Origin: Betaproteobacteria bacterium
GTDB lineage: Bacteria; Pseudomonadota; Gammaproteobacteria; Burkholderiales; Burkholderiaceae
Assembly (NCBI GenBank): GCA_009921765.1
Contig: RFXC01000076.1
Coordinates: 1-17,056, forward strand
Length of the DNA: 17,056 bases
Direction of reading: 5' to 3'
Shown here: in pieces, positions 1 to 6,942 of the stretch
How positions within the stretch are numbered: the stretch's first letter is position 1
Layout of the letters: each line of letters starts with the position of its first letter
The notes under the pieces: generated by a model
What the model was told of the DNA's origin: nothing
Databases searched by the model: none
The model's input: only the letters and a program-made list of their open reading frames with translations
Made by a program: the position numbers and the translations under genes

Positions 1-1
1 C

Positions 2-183
2 GCGTTGACGGTCGAGGCGCCAGAGATTGTAGTTGAGCCTTGCGCGCGAGGTTTAAGGAAGCGCCCAAAGCCACATCATTCGGCGCCGAAGAAGGTGGTG
101 AGGCTTCGTGCCATTGCTGCCGAGGCGCTTCCGCCCATCGCCTCCGGTTATGGTTCAATGACAATTAATCACTGGACGACATG
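2..183 (+). other. Left flank; possible C-terminal tail of a truncated gene
   Basis: The first 226 bases hold no complete gene. One plus-strand frame is open from base 2 to a TGA at 181-183. It would encode about 60 residues, rich in Lys, Arg and Pro, with no start inside the window and no family I recognise. Its end runs through the promoter-like element at 146-203, which argues against it being a real gene end there. A 6-bp perfect stem (GAGGCG 122-127, CGCCTC 139-144, 11-base loop) lies inside it but has no following T-run. This is either the tail of an upstream gene or chance openness in GC-rich DNA; I cannot decide without sequence to the left. Confidence 0.2.
159..171 (+). promoter_or_regulatory. 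Predicted LysR-type operator, copy A
   Basis: The 13 bases TGACAATTAATCA form a T-N11-A box with TGA/TCA ends, the classic shape of a LysR-family binding site. The box ends one base before the predicted -35 hexamer, where an activator would contact RNA polymerase. A near-identical box at 4989-5001 sits beside the window's only lysR gene, and flanking bases from 146 are also shared. The likely binder is the LysR protein encoded at 4007-4963. This is inferred from motif shape and conservation. Confidence 0.6.
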
Positions 184-201
184 AGCATGGGTTCTGATAA
201 T
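173..201 (+). promoter_or_regulatory. Predicted sigma-70 promoter for the DUF4387-AtuA operon
   Basis: TGGACG (173-178, 4/6 to TTGACA) and GATAAT (196-201, 5/6 to TATAAT) are separated by exactly 17 bases. Transcription would start near 208, leaving a leader of about 19 bases before the ATG at 227. Both hexamers and the spacing are preserved in the copy at 5003-5031. The spacer between them is less conserved, as expected if the hexamers are under selection. Confidence 0.6.
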
Positions 202-226
202 TCGGACACCTGAAAGGATTGGTTCC

Positions 227-529
227 ATGCAACTGTCGGACATTGCCAAGGTGATTCGCAGCAAGAACGCCGGGCCGCGTTGCACGACGCTGGACATCAT
301 GTTCGCCAGCGAGGCGGACTATCAGCGTGTCGTCAACGCCGGAAAGATCACTGAAGCTCTGGTGGCAAAGCTCTACAACCACCCGATCGACAATGTGAAG
401 ATCATCCACTACCCCGTGGCCATGGCCATCAAGGTCGTGATCCCCCGCAAGGTCACCGCCGGCGACCCTGGCGATCGGGACGTCTATGGTGCCCAGCAGC
501 ACGCGCGGCTGTTCGGGATCGAGATATGA
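227..529 (+). CDS. DUF4387 domain protein, small partner of AtuA
   Basis: The 100-residue protein matches the DUF4387 family along its whole length: an N-terminal LSDIAKVIRSKNAG segment, a central LVAKLYN helix, and the C-terminal GDPGDRDVYGAQQHA signature. It is cytoplasmic, with no signal peptide or membrane segment. The biochemical function of DUF4387 is not established as far as I know. It is commonly encoded next to AtuA/DUF1446 proteins, and here the stop overlaps the next start as ATGA (526-529), implying translational coupling and probably a physical complex. The ATG at 227 follows a good AAGGA ribosome site and lies just downstream of the predicted transcription start. As first gene of the operon it is probably activated by the LysR protein. 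Family assignment is firm; role is unknown. Confidence 0.88.
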   Translation: MQLSDIAKVIRSKNAGPRCTTLDIMFASEADYQRVVNAGKITEALVAKLYNHPIDNVKIIHYPVAMAIKVVIPRKVTAGDPGDRDVYGAQQHARLFGIEI

Positions 530-1923
530 GCGCCACAGGGCTGTTGATTCAGGAGTTCGCCCACCGCAAGGCTTACCGTCCCCTGCGATTCCTGGGCGCG
601 TCTGGGCAACTTGGCTATGGCATCCCGACGCCAGCGTTCGAGGCGGGCCTCGCACGCAAGCCCGACCTGATCGGCTGCGACATGGGGTCGATCGATATCG
701 GTCCCTATTATCTGGGCAGCGGTCAGCTGGCCACTTCCAGGCAATCAACCAAGCGTGATCTGAAAAAAGTGCTGCTTGGAGCGCGACGCCTGAATATTCC
801 CCTGGTCATCGGCTCGGCCGGATCAGCGGGCGCGAGGCCACACCTGGAGACGACCCTGGATCTCATCCGCGAAATCGCCCAGGAAAACCAGCTGCGCTTC
901 CGCCTGGCTTACATCCCGGGCGATGTACCCAAGGAAGTCCTGCAGCGGGCGATCGATCAGAAACGTGTGGTCGGTATCGATGGCATGCCAGCGCTGACCA
1001 CCGAGGAACTGATGCTCACGACCAACCTGGTCGGCCAGATGGGCATGACCGAATTTCAGGAAGCCTACGCCCTCGATATCGACGTGCTGATCGCTGGCCG
1101 AGCCTGCGACACCGCCATCTTCTCCGCGCTGGCCGTCATGCTGGGCTTCCCCACGGGCCTGTCGGTTCACATGGCCAAAATCATTGAATGCGCCTCGCTT
1201 TGCTGCACGCCCGGAGGCCGCGACTCGATCCTCGCCGAGCTGCATGCCGACCACTTCATCCTCGAAAGCATGGCGCCGCAGCGCAAGGCACTGCCAATCT
1301 CGGTGGCAGCCCACAGCCTGTACGAGCAAAACGATCCCTACACGATCATCGAGCCTGAAGGGCGGGCCGAATTGCATGACGCCATCTACGAGCAGGTGGG
1401 CGAGCGAACTACGAGGATCAGTGGTGCGAGATGGGTGCCAGCTGCGAAACACACCCTCAAGATGGAAGGGGCAAGAAAAGTCGGGGACCGTGCCATCCTG
1501 CTGTGCGGTGCCGCTGATCCGCGCTTCATCGAGCAGCACCAGTCAATCCTGGAGGATGTGAAGGAAATCGTCCGCGAGCTCGTGTGCGAGGACAGCCCCG
1601 AGGACTACACCCTGCACTGGCATGTGTATGGTGTGGACGGGGTTACCGATCGTGCGGCGCACTCCCCGCTGCCGGCAGAGGTCTGCCTGCTGATCGAATG
1701 CATCGCGCCCACGCCGGATCGGGCGACCGAAGTCGTCAAGACCATGAAGCAGTACCTGCTGCACTACGGCTACACCGGCAGGCTGTCCACTGGCGGCAAC
1801 GTGGCATTCCCATTCACCCCGCCGGAAATCAGCGTGGGTGAGGCCTACAAGTTCAACGTCTATCACATCATGGAGACCGTGGTGGGCGAGCGGCTCTTCA
1901 CGCCGCAGGTGATCGAATTCTGA
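526..1923 (+). CDS. AtuA-like (DUF1446) acyclic terpene utilisation family protein
   Basis: This 465-residue protein belongs to the DUF1446/AtuA family, named after a gene in the Pseudomonas acyclic terpene pathway. Hallmarks are the N-terminal GASGQLGYG (about 24-32), GCDMGSIDIGP (50-60), IAGRACD (189-195), AHSLYEQNDPY (262-272) and a C-terminal NVAFPFTPPE segment. It looks full length and cytoplasmic. The family has no settled reaction. No other terpene-pathway gene (AtuC/AtuF carboxylase, AtuE hydratase) is nearby, so a role in terpene breakdown is not supported. The ATGA overlap with the DUF4387 gene suggests a two-protein unit. Its neighbours (binding protein, cyclase-family hydrolase, co-regulated lyase and lactonase-like enzyme) point to carboxylate catabolism. 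I do not use the atuA symbol because orthology is unlikely. Confidence 0.88.
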   Translation: MSATGLLIQEFAHRKAYRPLRFLGASGQLGYGIPTPAFEAGLARKPDLIGCDMGSIDIGPYYLGSGQLATSRQSTKRDLKKVLLGARRLNIPLVIGSAGSAGARPHLETTLDLIREIAQENQLRFRLAYIPGDVPKEVLQRAIDQKRVVGIDGMPALTTEELMLTTNLVGQMGMTEFQEAYALDIDVLIAGRACDTAIFSALAVMLGFPTGLSVHMAKIIECASLCCTPGGRDSILAELHADHFILESMAPQRKALPISVAAHSLYEQNDPYTIIEPEGRAELHDAIYEQVGERTTRISGARWVPAAKHTLKMEGARKVGDRAILLCGAADPRFIEQHQSILEDVKEIVRELVCEDSPEDYTLHWHVYGVDGVTDRAAHSPLPAEVCLLIECIAPTPDRATEVVKTMKQYLLHYGYTGRLSTGGNVAFPFTPPEISVGEAYKFNVYHIMETVVGERLFTPQVIEF

Positions 1924-1955
1924 GTGAAGAATCCAACTCAAACAGGATGGCAACC

Positions 1956-2936
1956 ATGCAGACAAGACTGACCCCGAGCATCGCCGCGTTCGCGCTTGCG
2001 CTTGCAGCCACCGCGGGTGCGAGCGCCCAACAGCCCTACCCGAACAAGCCGGTCAAGGTTATCGTCCCGTATGTCGCGGGTGGCGCGGCCGACATCACTG
2101 CGCGGACCATCAGCCAGAAATTGGCTGACAACCTGGGCCAACCCTTTGTTGTGGAGAACCGCCCCGGCGCCAACGGCGGGGTGGGCGCAGAACTCGTGGC
2201 CAAGGCGCCAGCCGATGGATACACATTATTGATCGCCGCGAGTGGCCCCATCGTCATCAACCCGGTGCTCTATCGCAAGATTGCCTATGACCCGCTGACC
2301 GATTTCGCGCCAATCAGTCAGATCACCCGTTTCCAGTACGCCATTGTTGTCAGGGAGGCCTCCCCCATCCGCAGCCTGCAGGATCTGATCGACGCCGCGA
2401 AGGCGAATCCCGGCACGTTGAGCTACGGTTCAACCGGGGTCGGCGGTGGCGGTCATCTGGCTGGCGTCCTGTTCGAGCAACTCAGCGGCACCAAGTTGAT
2501 TCACGTTCCTTACAAAGGCGGCGCGGCGGTCTGGTCTGACCTCCTGGGCGGGCAGTTGTCCTTTACCTTCGAAGCGCTGGTGACCGCAGCCCCCATGATG
2601 AAGTCGGGGAAGCTGCGCGCCTTTGCCTCCACCGGAGGCCAGAGGTCATCCACGCTGCCGCAGTTGCCAACGCTGGCTGAAATGGGCTTCAAGGGCTATG
2701 ACATCACCCAGTTCCAGGGCATGCTGGCGCCCGCCAAGACCGACCCGGCGATTGTCGACAAGCTCTACCGAGAGCTCCAGAAAATCGGCAAGGCCCCTGA
2801 TGTCGTGAAAAGGCTCGGTGAAGACGGTGGCAATGAATTGATCATGAACTCACCCACCGAGTTCGCCAACCTGATCAGGTCGGAGTTGCTGATGTACGGC
2901 AAGCTGATCAAGGACGCCGGCATCACCACAGACTGA
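1956..2936 (+). CDS. Bug/TctC-family tripartite tricarboxylate transporter substrate-binding protein
   Basis: This is a secreted periplasmic binding protein of the Bug family (TctC-like, PF03401). A signal peptide ends near ASA-QQ, followed by the typical YPNKPVKVIVPYVAGG start of the mature fold. Other family marks are the VENRPGANG loop, KAPADGYTLL and HVPYKGGA. It should bind a small carboxylate and hand it to a TctA/TctB membrane complex, but neither partner is in the window. I chose ATG 1956 because AGGA (1944-1947) is correctly spaced before it; an in-frame ATG at 1947 lacks such a site and would add three residues. The gene begins 32 bp after the AtuA stop, so it is probably in the same operon and imports the pathway's substrate. 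The ligand cannot be read from sequence. Confidence 0.92.
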   Translation: MQTRLTPSIAAFALALAATAGASAQQPYPNKPVKVIVPYVAGGAADITARTISQKLADNLGQPFVVENRPGANGGVGAELVAKAPADGYTLLIAASGPIVINPVLYRKIAYDPLTDFAPISQITRFQYAIVVREASPIRSLQDLIDAAKANPGTLSYGSTGVGGGGHLAGVLFEQLSGTKLIHVPYKGGAAVWSDLLGGQLSFTFEALVTAAPMMKSGKLRAFASTGGQRSSTLPQLPTLAEMGFKGYDITQFQGMLAPAKTDPAIVDKLYRELQKIGKAPDVVKRLGEDGGNELIMNSPTEFANLIRSELLMYGKLIKDAGITTD

Positions 2937-2962
2937 CTCCCACGATCGAAGCAGATACCGCA

Positions 2963-3985
2963 ATGACACCACGCTGGACTCAACGCCCCCCGGGATCCAA
3001 CTGGGGAGACTTCGGCCCCGACGACCAACGCGGCCGCATGAACCTCCTGACCCCCGCACGCCGCAGGGAAGCCATGAAGGAGGTCATCACAGGCGATGTG
3101 TTCTGCCTGAGCTTGCCGCTCGATCGTCCGGGTGGTCAGATTCTGAACGACCATCGGTGCGCACCCGCGTTCAAGCCGGTCATGCGCGGTGGAAACCGGG
3201 TGTTCAACTTTCCGCACAATCAGATCGACCCGCGCTTCACCGATGTCAGCTCGGACGAGGCGGTCCTTCTTTACAGCCAGTACTCCACACAGTGGGACGC
3301 TCTCGCGCACAAAGGGTCGCTGTTCGATGTGGACGGCAGCGGGGAGCGCAAGCGCGTCTGCTACAACGGCTGGCAAATCGTCGACGCCAACAACCAGGGC
3401 GTTCAGGGCGAGCTCGGCGCGCGCGCTCTCTCGATCTCCAACATGGCCGAGACCTGCGTACAGGGGCGCGGCGTCATGGTCGACCTGCATCGACACCTTG
3501 GCGAGGCGCGCACGCACGTGAACCTCGAGATGCTGTTGAAGATCATGGAAGCCGATCGCTTGAGCGTGAGCGAAGGCGACATCCTGTGCCTGCATACCGG
3601 GCTGGGCCAGCTGATCGTCAACAGTCCGCCCGAGGGTCCGGATCCCTCGGTCAGGCTGGCGTGCGCCGTGCTGGACGGCTCCGACCAGGCCCTGCTGAAC
3701 TGGATCACCGAATCCGGCGTTGCAGCCATCGCCGCTGACAATCTCGCCGTCGAGTCATCCTCCACGCTGGGCGTGCGCAAGAACATCGGCCTGCTGGGCG
3801 CCGTGCTGCCGCTGCACGAGCACTGCCTGTTCAAGCTGGGCGTCCATCTCGGCGAGCTCTGGTACCTGACGGAACTGGCCAACTGGCTTCACACACACCA
3901 GCGTAGCCGCTTCCTGCTCACCGCCCCGCCGCTGCGCCTGCCCGGCGCCGTCGGCTCCGCGGTTACACCGGTAGCCACGGTATAA
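2963..3985 (+). CDS. Cyclase-family (KynB-like fold) metal-dependent hydrolase
   Basis: The 340-residue protein belongs to the cyclase family (PF04199), whose best known member is kynurenine formamidase KynB, a metal-dependent amide hydrolase. The NWGDFGPDDQRGRMNLLTP segment (about 13-31) is typical of the longer bacterial branch. The metal motif, HxGTHxDxPxH in KynB, reads QYSTQWDALAH (106-116): Asp112 and His116 remain but two His positions are Gln. A later HEHCLFKLGVHLGELWYLTE segment matches the conserved C-terminal part. It lies 26 bp after the binding-protein gene, probably as last gene of the operon, and ends 21 bp from the convergent lysR stop. It may hydrolyse an amide, ester or lactone of the imported acid. 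The ribosome site is weak. No kynurenine-pathway gene is nearby, so kynB is not proposed. Confidence 0.85.
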   Translation: MTPRWTQRPPGSNWGDFGPDDQRGRMNLLTPARRREAMKEVITGDVFCLSLPLDRPGGQILNDHRCAPAFKPVMRGGNRVFNFPHNQIDPRFTDVSSDEAVLLYSQYSTQWDALAHKGSLFDVDGSGERKRVCYNGWQIVDANNQGVQGELGARALSISNMAETCVQGRGVMVDLHRHLGEARTHVNLEMLLKIMEADRLSVSEGDILCLHTGLGQLIVNSPPEGPDPSVRLACAVLDGSDQALLNWITESGVAAIAADNLAVESSSTLGVRKNIGLLGAVLPLHEHCLFKLGVHLGELWYLTELANWLHTHQRSRFLLTAPPLRLPGAVGSAVTPVATV

Positions 3986-4006
3986 CCAGGCCCAGGTATC
4001 TCGCCG

Positions 4007-4963
4007 TCAAGGCAGGCGGATCCCTGGCAGCTGCGATAGCGCCCGCCGCAATATCGCGATGCGCGGATGATCGGACGCTGCGGTCCTGTACACCAGGCCG
4101 AGGGTGGCGCAGGGCGGTGGCGATGCCATGCGGATCCGGCGAATGCGACCTTCACGCTCGGCCTCACGCGCAGTCGAGATCGGGGTGGCGCTCAAGCCCA
4201 CGCCTTCAGCCACCATGCGGGCACTCGTGACCGGACTGTCGGTTTCGCACACCGGCGCCGGGGGTTGCAAGCCGTGGCGCCTGAAGGTGTCCTCGATGAA
4301 CCCCCGCGCAAGCGAGGGCATGCGCATAAGGACCCACGGTTCATCAACCAGCGCGCCCCATTCGACACTGCGCGCACGCGCGAGCCGGTGTCCTGATGGC
4401 GCGATGACGACATAGTCCTCCTCGCCAATCGCCTCGAAGCGCACACCATGCCCCGCTGCCTCGGACATCGAATCCGGGTTGTAGACCGTGACCAGCGCAT
4501 CCAGGTCGCCATCAAGCAACGAGTCGAAGAGCTTCGGCACATTGGCCTCATACAGGCCCACTGTAATTGGCGGGCGCGCCTTGGCGAGCCGCGCCACCAC
4601 GACGGGCAGCAGGCCAACCGCGAGGAATGCCGGTGCGCCCAGGCGCAGCACTGCGGCAATCCGTCCCTCAGGTCCGGCCGCCTCGGCCTCGGTGTGGAAA
4701 TGGCGCAGTTCCTTGAGCAACAGCGCGGCGCCGCGCATGACGATCGCACCCTGCGGCGTCGTTTGCAGTCCGCGCGTGCTGCGCTTGAAAATCGCAAACC
4801 CCAGCAGGCTTTCAACCTCCTTGAGGGCTTTCGAAAGGGCCGGCTGCGTCAGGTTGAGTTTGGCGGCCGCCTTGCTGAGGCTGCCGGCACGCTCGACCTC
4901 CGCCACCATCTGCAGATGACGAAAGCGCAGACGCGCCAGAAGCAGTTCTTCGCCCGATCTCAT
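4007..4963 (-). CDS. LysR-family transcriptional regulator
   Basis: This 318-residue protein has the standard LysR layout: an N-terminal winged helix-turn-helix (about residues 12-72, including AGSLSKAAAKLNLTQPALSK and the FKRSTRGLQTTPQG wing) and a C-terminal periplasmic-binding-like effector domain (about 100-310). It is divergent from the PEP mutase-family gene, and the 98-bp gap between them holds operator copy B. A second copy lies in front of the DUF4387 operon, so this protein probably activates both operons in response to a pathway substrate or intermediate, and may control its own expression. The effector is unknown. The ATG at 4963 has only a weak upstream AAAGAT, consistent with low expression, but it fits the family's usual N-terminal length. 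Confidence 0.93.
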   Translation of the reverse strand: MRSGEELLLARLRFRHLQMVAEVERAGSLSKAAAKLNLTQPALSKALKEVESLLGFAIFKRSTRGLQTTPQGAIVMRGAALLLKELRHFHTEAEAAGPEGRIAAVLRLGAPAFLAVGLLPVVVARLAKARPPITVGLYEANVPKLFDSLLDGDLDALVTVYNPDSMSEAAGHGVRFEAIGEEDYVVIAPSGHRLARARSVEWGALVDEPWVLMRMPSLARGFIEDTFRRHGLQPPAPVCETDSPVTSARMVAEGVGLSATPISTAREAEREGRIRRIRMASPPPCATLGLVYRTAASDHPRIAILRRALSQLPGIRLP

Positions 4964-4988
4964 GGCATATCTTTTGGTAATGACTCAA

Positions 4989-5001
4989 TGAGAATTTATC
5001 A
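4989..5001 (+). promoter_or_regulatory. Predicted LysR-type operator, copy B
   Basis: TGAGAATTTATCA is a T-N11-A box with near dyad symmetry (TGA-N-AA-N-TT-N-TCA). It differs from copy A (159-171) at only two positions. It lies 25 bp upstream of the lysR start and one base before the predicted -35 of the divergent operon. This is the usual place for a LysR activator that also represses itself. The assignment rests on motif shape, position and duplication. Confidence 0.65.
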
Positions 5002-5002
5002 C

Positions 5003-5031
5003 TGGACGACATGAATAGGCGTTCTGATAAT
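5003..5031 (+). promoter_or_regulatory. Predicted sigma-70 promoter for the lyase-amidohydrolase operon
   Basis: TGGACG (5003-5008) and GATAAT (5026-5031) have a 17-base spacer, identical in hexamers and spacing to the promoter at 173-201. The predicted start of transcription near 5038 lies downstream of the in-frame ATG at 5011 and upstream of the ATG at 5062. This supports 5062 as the true start codon of the next gene. Confidence 0.6.
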
Positions 5032-5061
5032 TCCCTTTTCTTACCGACCCGAGCGTGCCCC

Positions 5062-5961
5062 ATGCAAAAGCGTCCCACCACCCGTCTGCGCGAACTGCTT
5101 GCCGCCAAAACCTTCCTGCACATGCCGTCTGTCTACGACGCCCTCACCGGCCGCCTGGTGCAATCGCTTGGCTACGAATCGGTTTACGTGGGCGGCTACG
5201 TGACCGGTGGCGCGCTCGCCGTCACCGAACCGCTGCTGACCATGACCGAGCAGGTGCGCCTGGCAGGCGATATCGCGCAAAGCATCAACATCCCGGTGCT
5301 CGCCGACGCGGGCGCCGGCTTCGGTGAGCCACTTCACACCATGCGCACGGTTCGCGAGTTCATTCGCAACGGGGTCGCCGGTATCCATATCGAAGACCAG
5401 CTTTATCCGAAGCGCGCGCATTATCACAAGTATGTGGTGCACGGCATTCCGGTCGATGAGTTCGTCGAAAAGATCGAGTACTCAGTCCGCCAGCGCAACG
5501 AATCGGACCCAGATTTCGTGATCATCGCCCGCACCGATACCTGCCGCGCGCTGGGCCTTGAAGAAGCAAGCATGCGCTTGAACCGCGCTGCCGACGTCGG
5601 CGCCGACATGGGTCTCTTGTTCCCGCGCAATCCCGCAGAGGCCGAACAAGCACCGCGCAAGTGCCGCCTGCCACTGGTTTACGTGCAAAGCCGCGGCAAC
5701 CGAGACGGCCGCCCCATCTTCACCCGCAAGGAACTTCTCGATATGGGTTATGTGGCCTGCATCGAGGCACAGGTCGTGCTGTGCAGCGCATTGCACCACC
5801 ACAAGAAAATTCTGCGGGAGCTGCGCGACACCGGCGCAGTCACCGGCATGACCAACCAGGAGTGGGTCGACGCACGCCAGGAAGTCGAGAATCTCATCGA
5901 CCTGACCACGCACTACGAGATCGAACAGGCGACCGTGGAAGCGCGTCAGCAGCAAAAATGA
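5062..5961 (+). CDS. Isocitrate lyase/PEP mutase superfamily carbon-carbon lyase
   Basis: The 299-residue TIM-barrel protein belongs to the isocitrate lyase/PEP mutase superfamily, whose members cleave or decarboxylate 2-oxo and 2-hydroxy acids (methylisocitrate lyase, dimethylmalate lyase, oxaloacetate decarboxylase). Visible marks are VYDALTGRL (24-32), ADAGAGFGEPLH (81-92), GIHIEDQ (107-113), PKRAHYHK (116-123) and IARTDT (155-160). The usual DAD metal pair is D82-A-G84, so the second Asp is missing. The KKCGH cysteine motif of true isocitrate and methylisocitrate lyases is also absent. Start 5062 is preferred over the in-frame ATG at 5011, which lies inside the predicted promoter. The stop overlaps the next start as ATGA. 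In context it probably performs a C-C cleavage or decarboxylation step; the substrate is unknown. Confidence 0.88.
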   Translation: MQKRPTTRLRELLAAKTFLHMPSVYDALTGRLVQSLGYESVYVGGYVTGGALAVTEPLLTMTEQVRLAGDIAQSINIPVLADAGAGFGEPLHTMRTVREFIRNGVAGIHIEDQLYPKRAHYHKYVVHGIPVDEFVEKIEYSVRQRNESDPDFVIIARTDTCRALGLEEASMRLNRAADVGADMGLLFPRNPAEAEQAPRKCRLPLVYVQSRGNRDGRPIFTRKELLDMGYVACIEAQVVLCSALHHHKKILRELRDTGAVTGMTNQEWVDARQEVENLIDLTTHYEIEQATVEARQQQK

Positions 5962-6839
5962 GCGCACGCCCGCCAGACATTCCGCCACCGGTCTTCCCCA
6001 CGCGCAAGCCGCGGGTGCGGTTTCCCGCCGGTGCGACCGACTGCCACGCGCATGTTTTCGGCCCCCAGGAGCGCTATCCCCTGCTGCCTGCCACCCACTT
6101 CGTCCCGCATGTGACCGACTGGCCGGAGTATCGCGAGATGCTCGCAAGCATTGGCTGCGAGCGTGCGGTTCTGGTGCAACCCAGCGTCTATGGCACCAAC
6201 AACGGCGCCATCGAAGCGGCCCTTGCGCAAAGCGGCATGGAAATGCGTGCGGTCGCGGTGGTGTCGCCAGACATCACCGACAGCGAACTCGAGCGCCTGC
6301 ATGGCTTGGGGTTCCGGGGTATCCGCATCAATACCGCATCCTGGACTCAGGGCCTCAAGCTGACAGACGCGCGCAAGCTCGCCGAACGCATCCGGCATCT
6401 GGGCTGGCACCTGCAGTTCTACGCAAACTTCCGCGAGCAGCCTGAGGTTGAAGCGATTCTCGCCGCCCTGCCGGTGCCGATCGTGATCGACCACTTCGGG
6501 CGTATTCGCACCTCTGAGGGAACTGCAGCCCCCGCGTTCCAGGCGGTCCTGCGCCTGCTGCGCCGTGACAACTGCCACGCCAAACTGATCGGGCCCTACT
6601 TCATCTCCGATCAGTTCCCGCACTATCAAGACATCACGCCCTTCGCTCGCGCCATGGTCGAGGTCGCGCCTGACCGCGTGGTCTGGGGCACCGACTGGCC
6701 GCATGCGAGCGCCCGCGAAAAGATGCAGGACGACGGCGACCTCGCGGACATGCTTGCCGAATGGGTGCCCGACGAAAAGATGCGCCACAAGGTGCTGGTC
6801 GCCAATCCAGCTCGGCTGTACGGGTTTCCGGACGCGTGA
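5958..6839 (+). CDS. LigI-like amidohydrolase (TIM-barrel lactonase family)
   Basis: The 293-residue protein is an Amidohydrolase_2 (PF04909) enzyme resembling 2-pyrone-4,6-dicarboxylate lactonase LigI and related sugar lactonases. The active-site set appears complete: H30 and H32 in ATDCHAHVFGP, H179 in IVIDHFGR, and D246 in WGTDWPHA. These fall at nearly the positions I recall for LigI (His31, His33, His180, Asp248). GIRIN (121-125) and HLQFYANFRE (151-160) line the barrel as in LigI. ATG 5958 overlaps the stop of the lyase gene by four bases; a longer reading upstream only follows the lyase gene in another frame. It most likely opens a lactone or pyrone ring of a carboxylated intermediate. 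No other protocatechuate or syringate genes are present, so a LigI role in lignin catabolism is not proposed. Confidence 0.88.
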   Translation: MSARPPDIPPPVFPTRKPRVRFPAGATDCHAHVFGPQERYPLLPATHFVPHVTDWPEYREMLASIGCERAVLVQPSVYGTNNGAIEAALAQSGMEMRAVAVVSPDITDSELERLHGLGFRGIRINTASWTQGLKLTDARKLAERIRHLGWHLQFYANFREQPEVEAILAALPVPIVIDHFGRIRTSEGTAAPAFQAVLRLLRRDNCHAKLIGPYFISDQFPHYQDITPFARAMVEVAPDRVVWGTDWPHASAREKMQDDGDLADMLAEWVPDEKMRHKVLVANPARLYGFPDA

Positions 6840-6942
6840 TGCAAGGCCGCCCGCGTGAGGCATGAAGACGCGAGGCTTTCCCGGCACGTTGGCGCCGAGA
6901 GGCTACCGCGGCCAGTGATCGCAAATAATTGATCGCCCTCCG
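6840..6942. other. Convergent intergenic gap, nothing clear
   Basis: This 103-bp gap lies between the stops of the amidohydrolase and D-amino acid dehydrogenase genes. Transcription converges here, so a two-way terminator would be expected. I see no strong GC stem followed by a T-run on either strand. A short AT-rich stretch (6922-6931) is flanked by two GATCG repeats in the same orientation. Confidence 0.5.

Noticed and set aside
122..144. A 6-bp stem-loop as a terminator of an upstream gene.
   Set aside because: There is an 11-base loop and no T-run; too weak to call.
823..1539. A 238-codon minus-strand frame opposite the AtuA gene.
   Set aside because: It mirrors a well-conserved gene and has no recognisable domain or upstream signals.
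526..1923. Naming the gene atuA of the acyclic terpene pathway.
   Set aside because: None of the other Atu enzymes is nearby, and family membership alone does not support the pathway.
2765..3595. A 276-codon minus-strand frame across the Bug and cyclase genes.
   Set aside because: It spans two recognisable plus-strand genes and their junction, with no family features.
5011..5061. A longer start (ATG 5011) for the lyase gene.
   Set aside because: It lies inside the conserved promoter element, upstream of the predicted transcription start, and the added residues do not resemble the family. ATG 5062 is used.
5661..5957. An N-terminal extension of the amidohydrolase.
   Set aside because: The extension is the lyase gene read in another frame. 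The ATGA overlap at 5958 gives the natural start.
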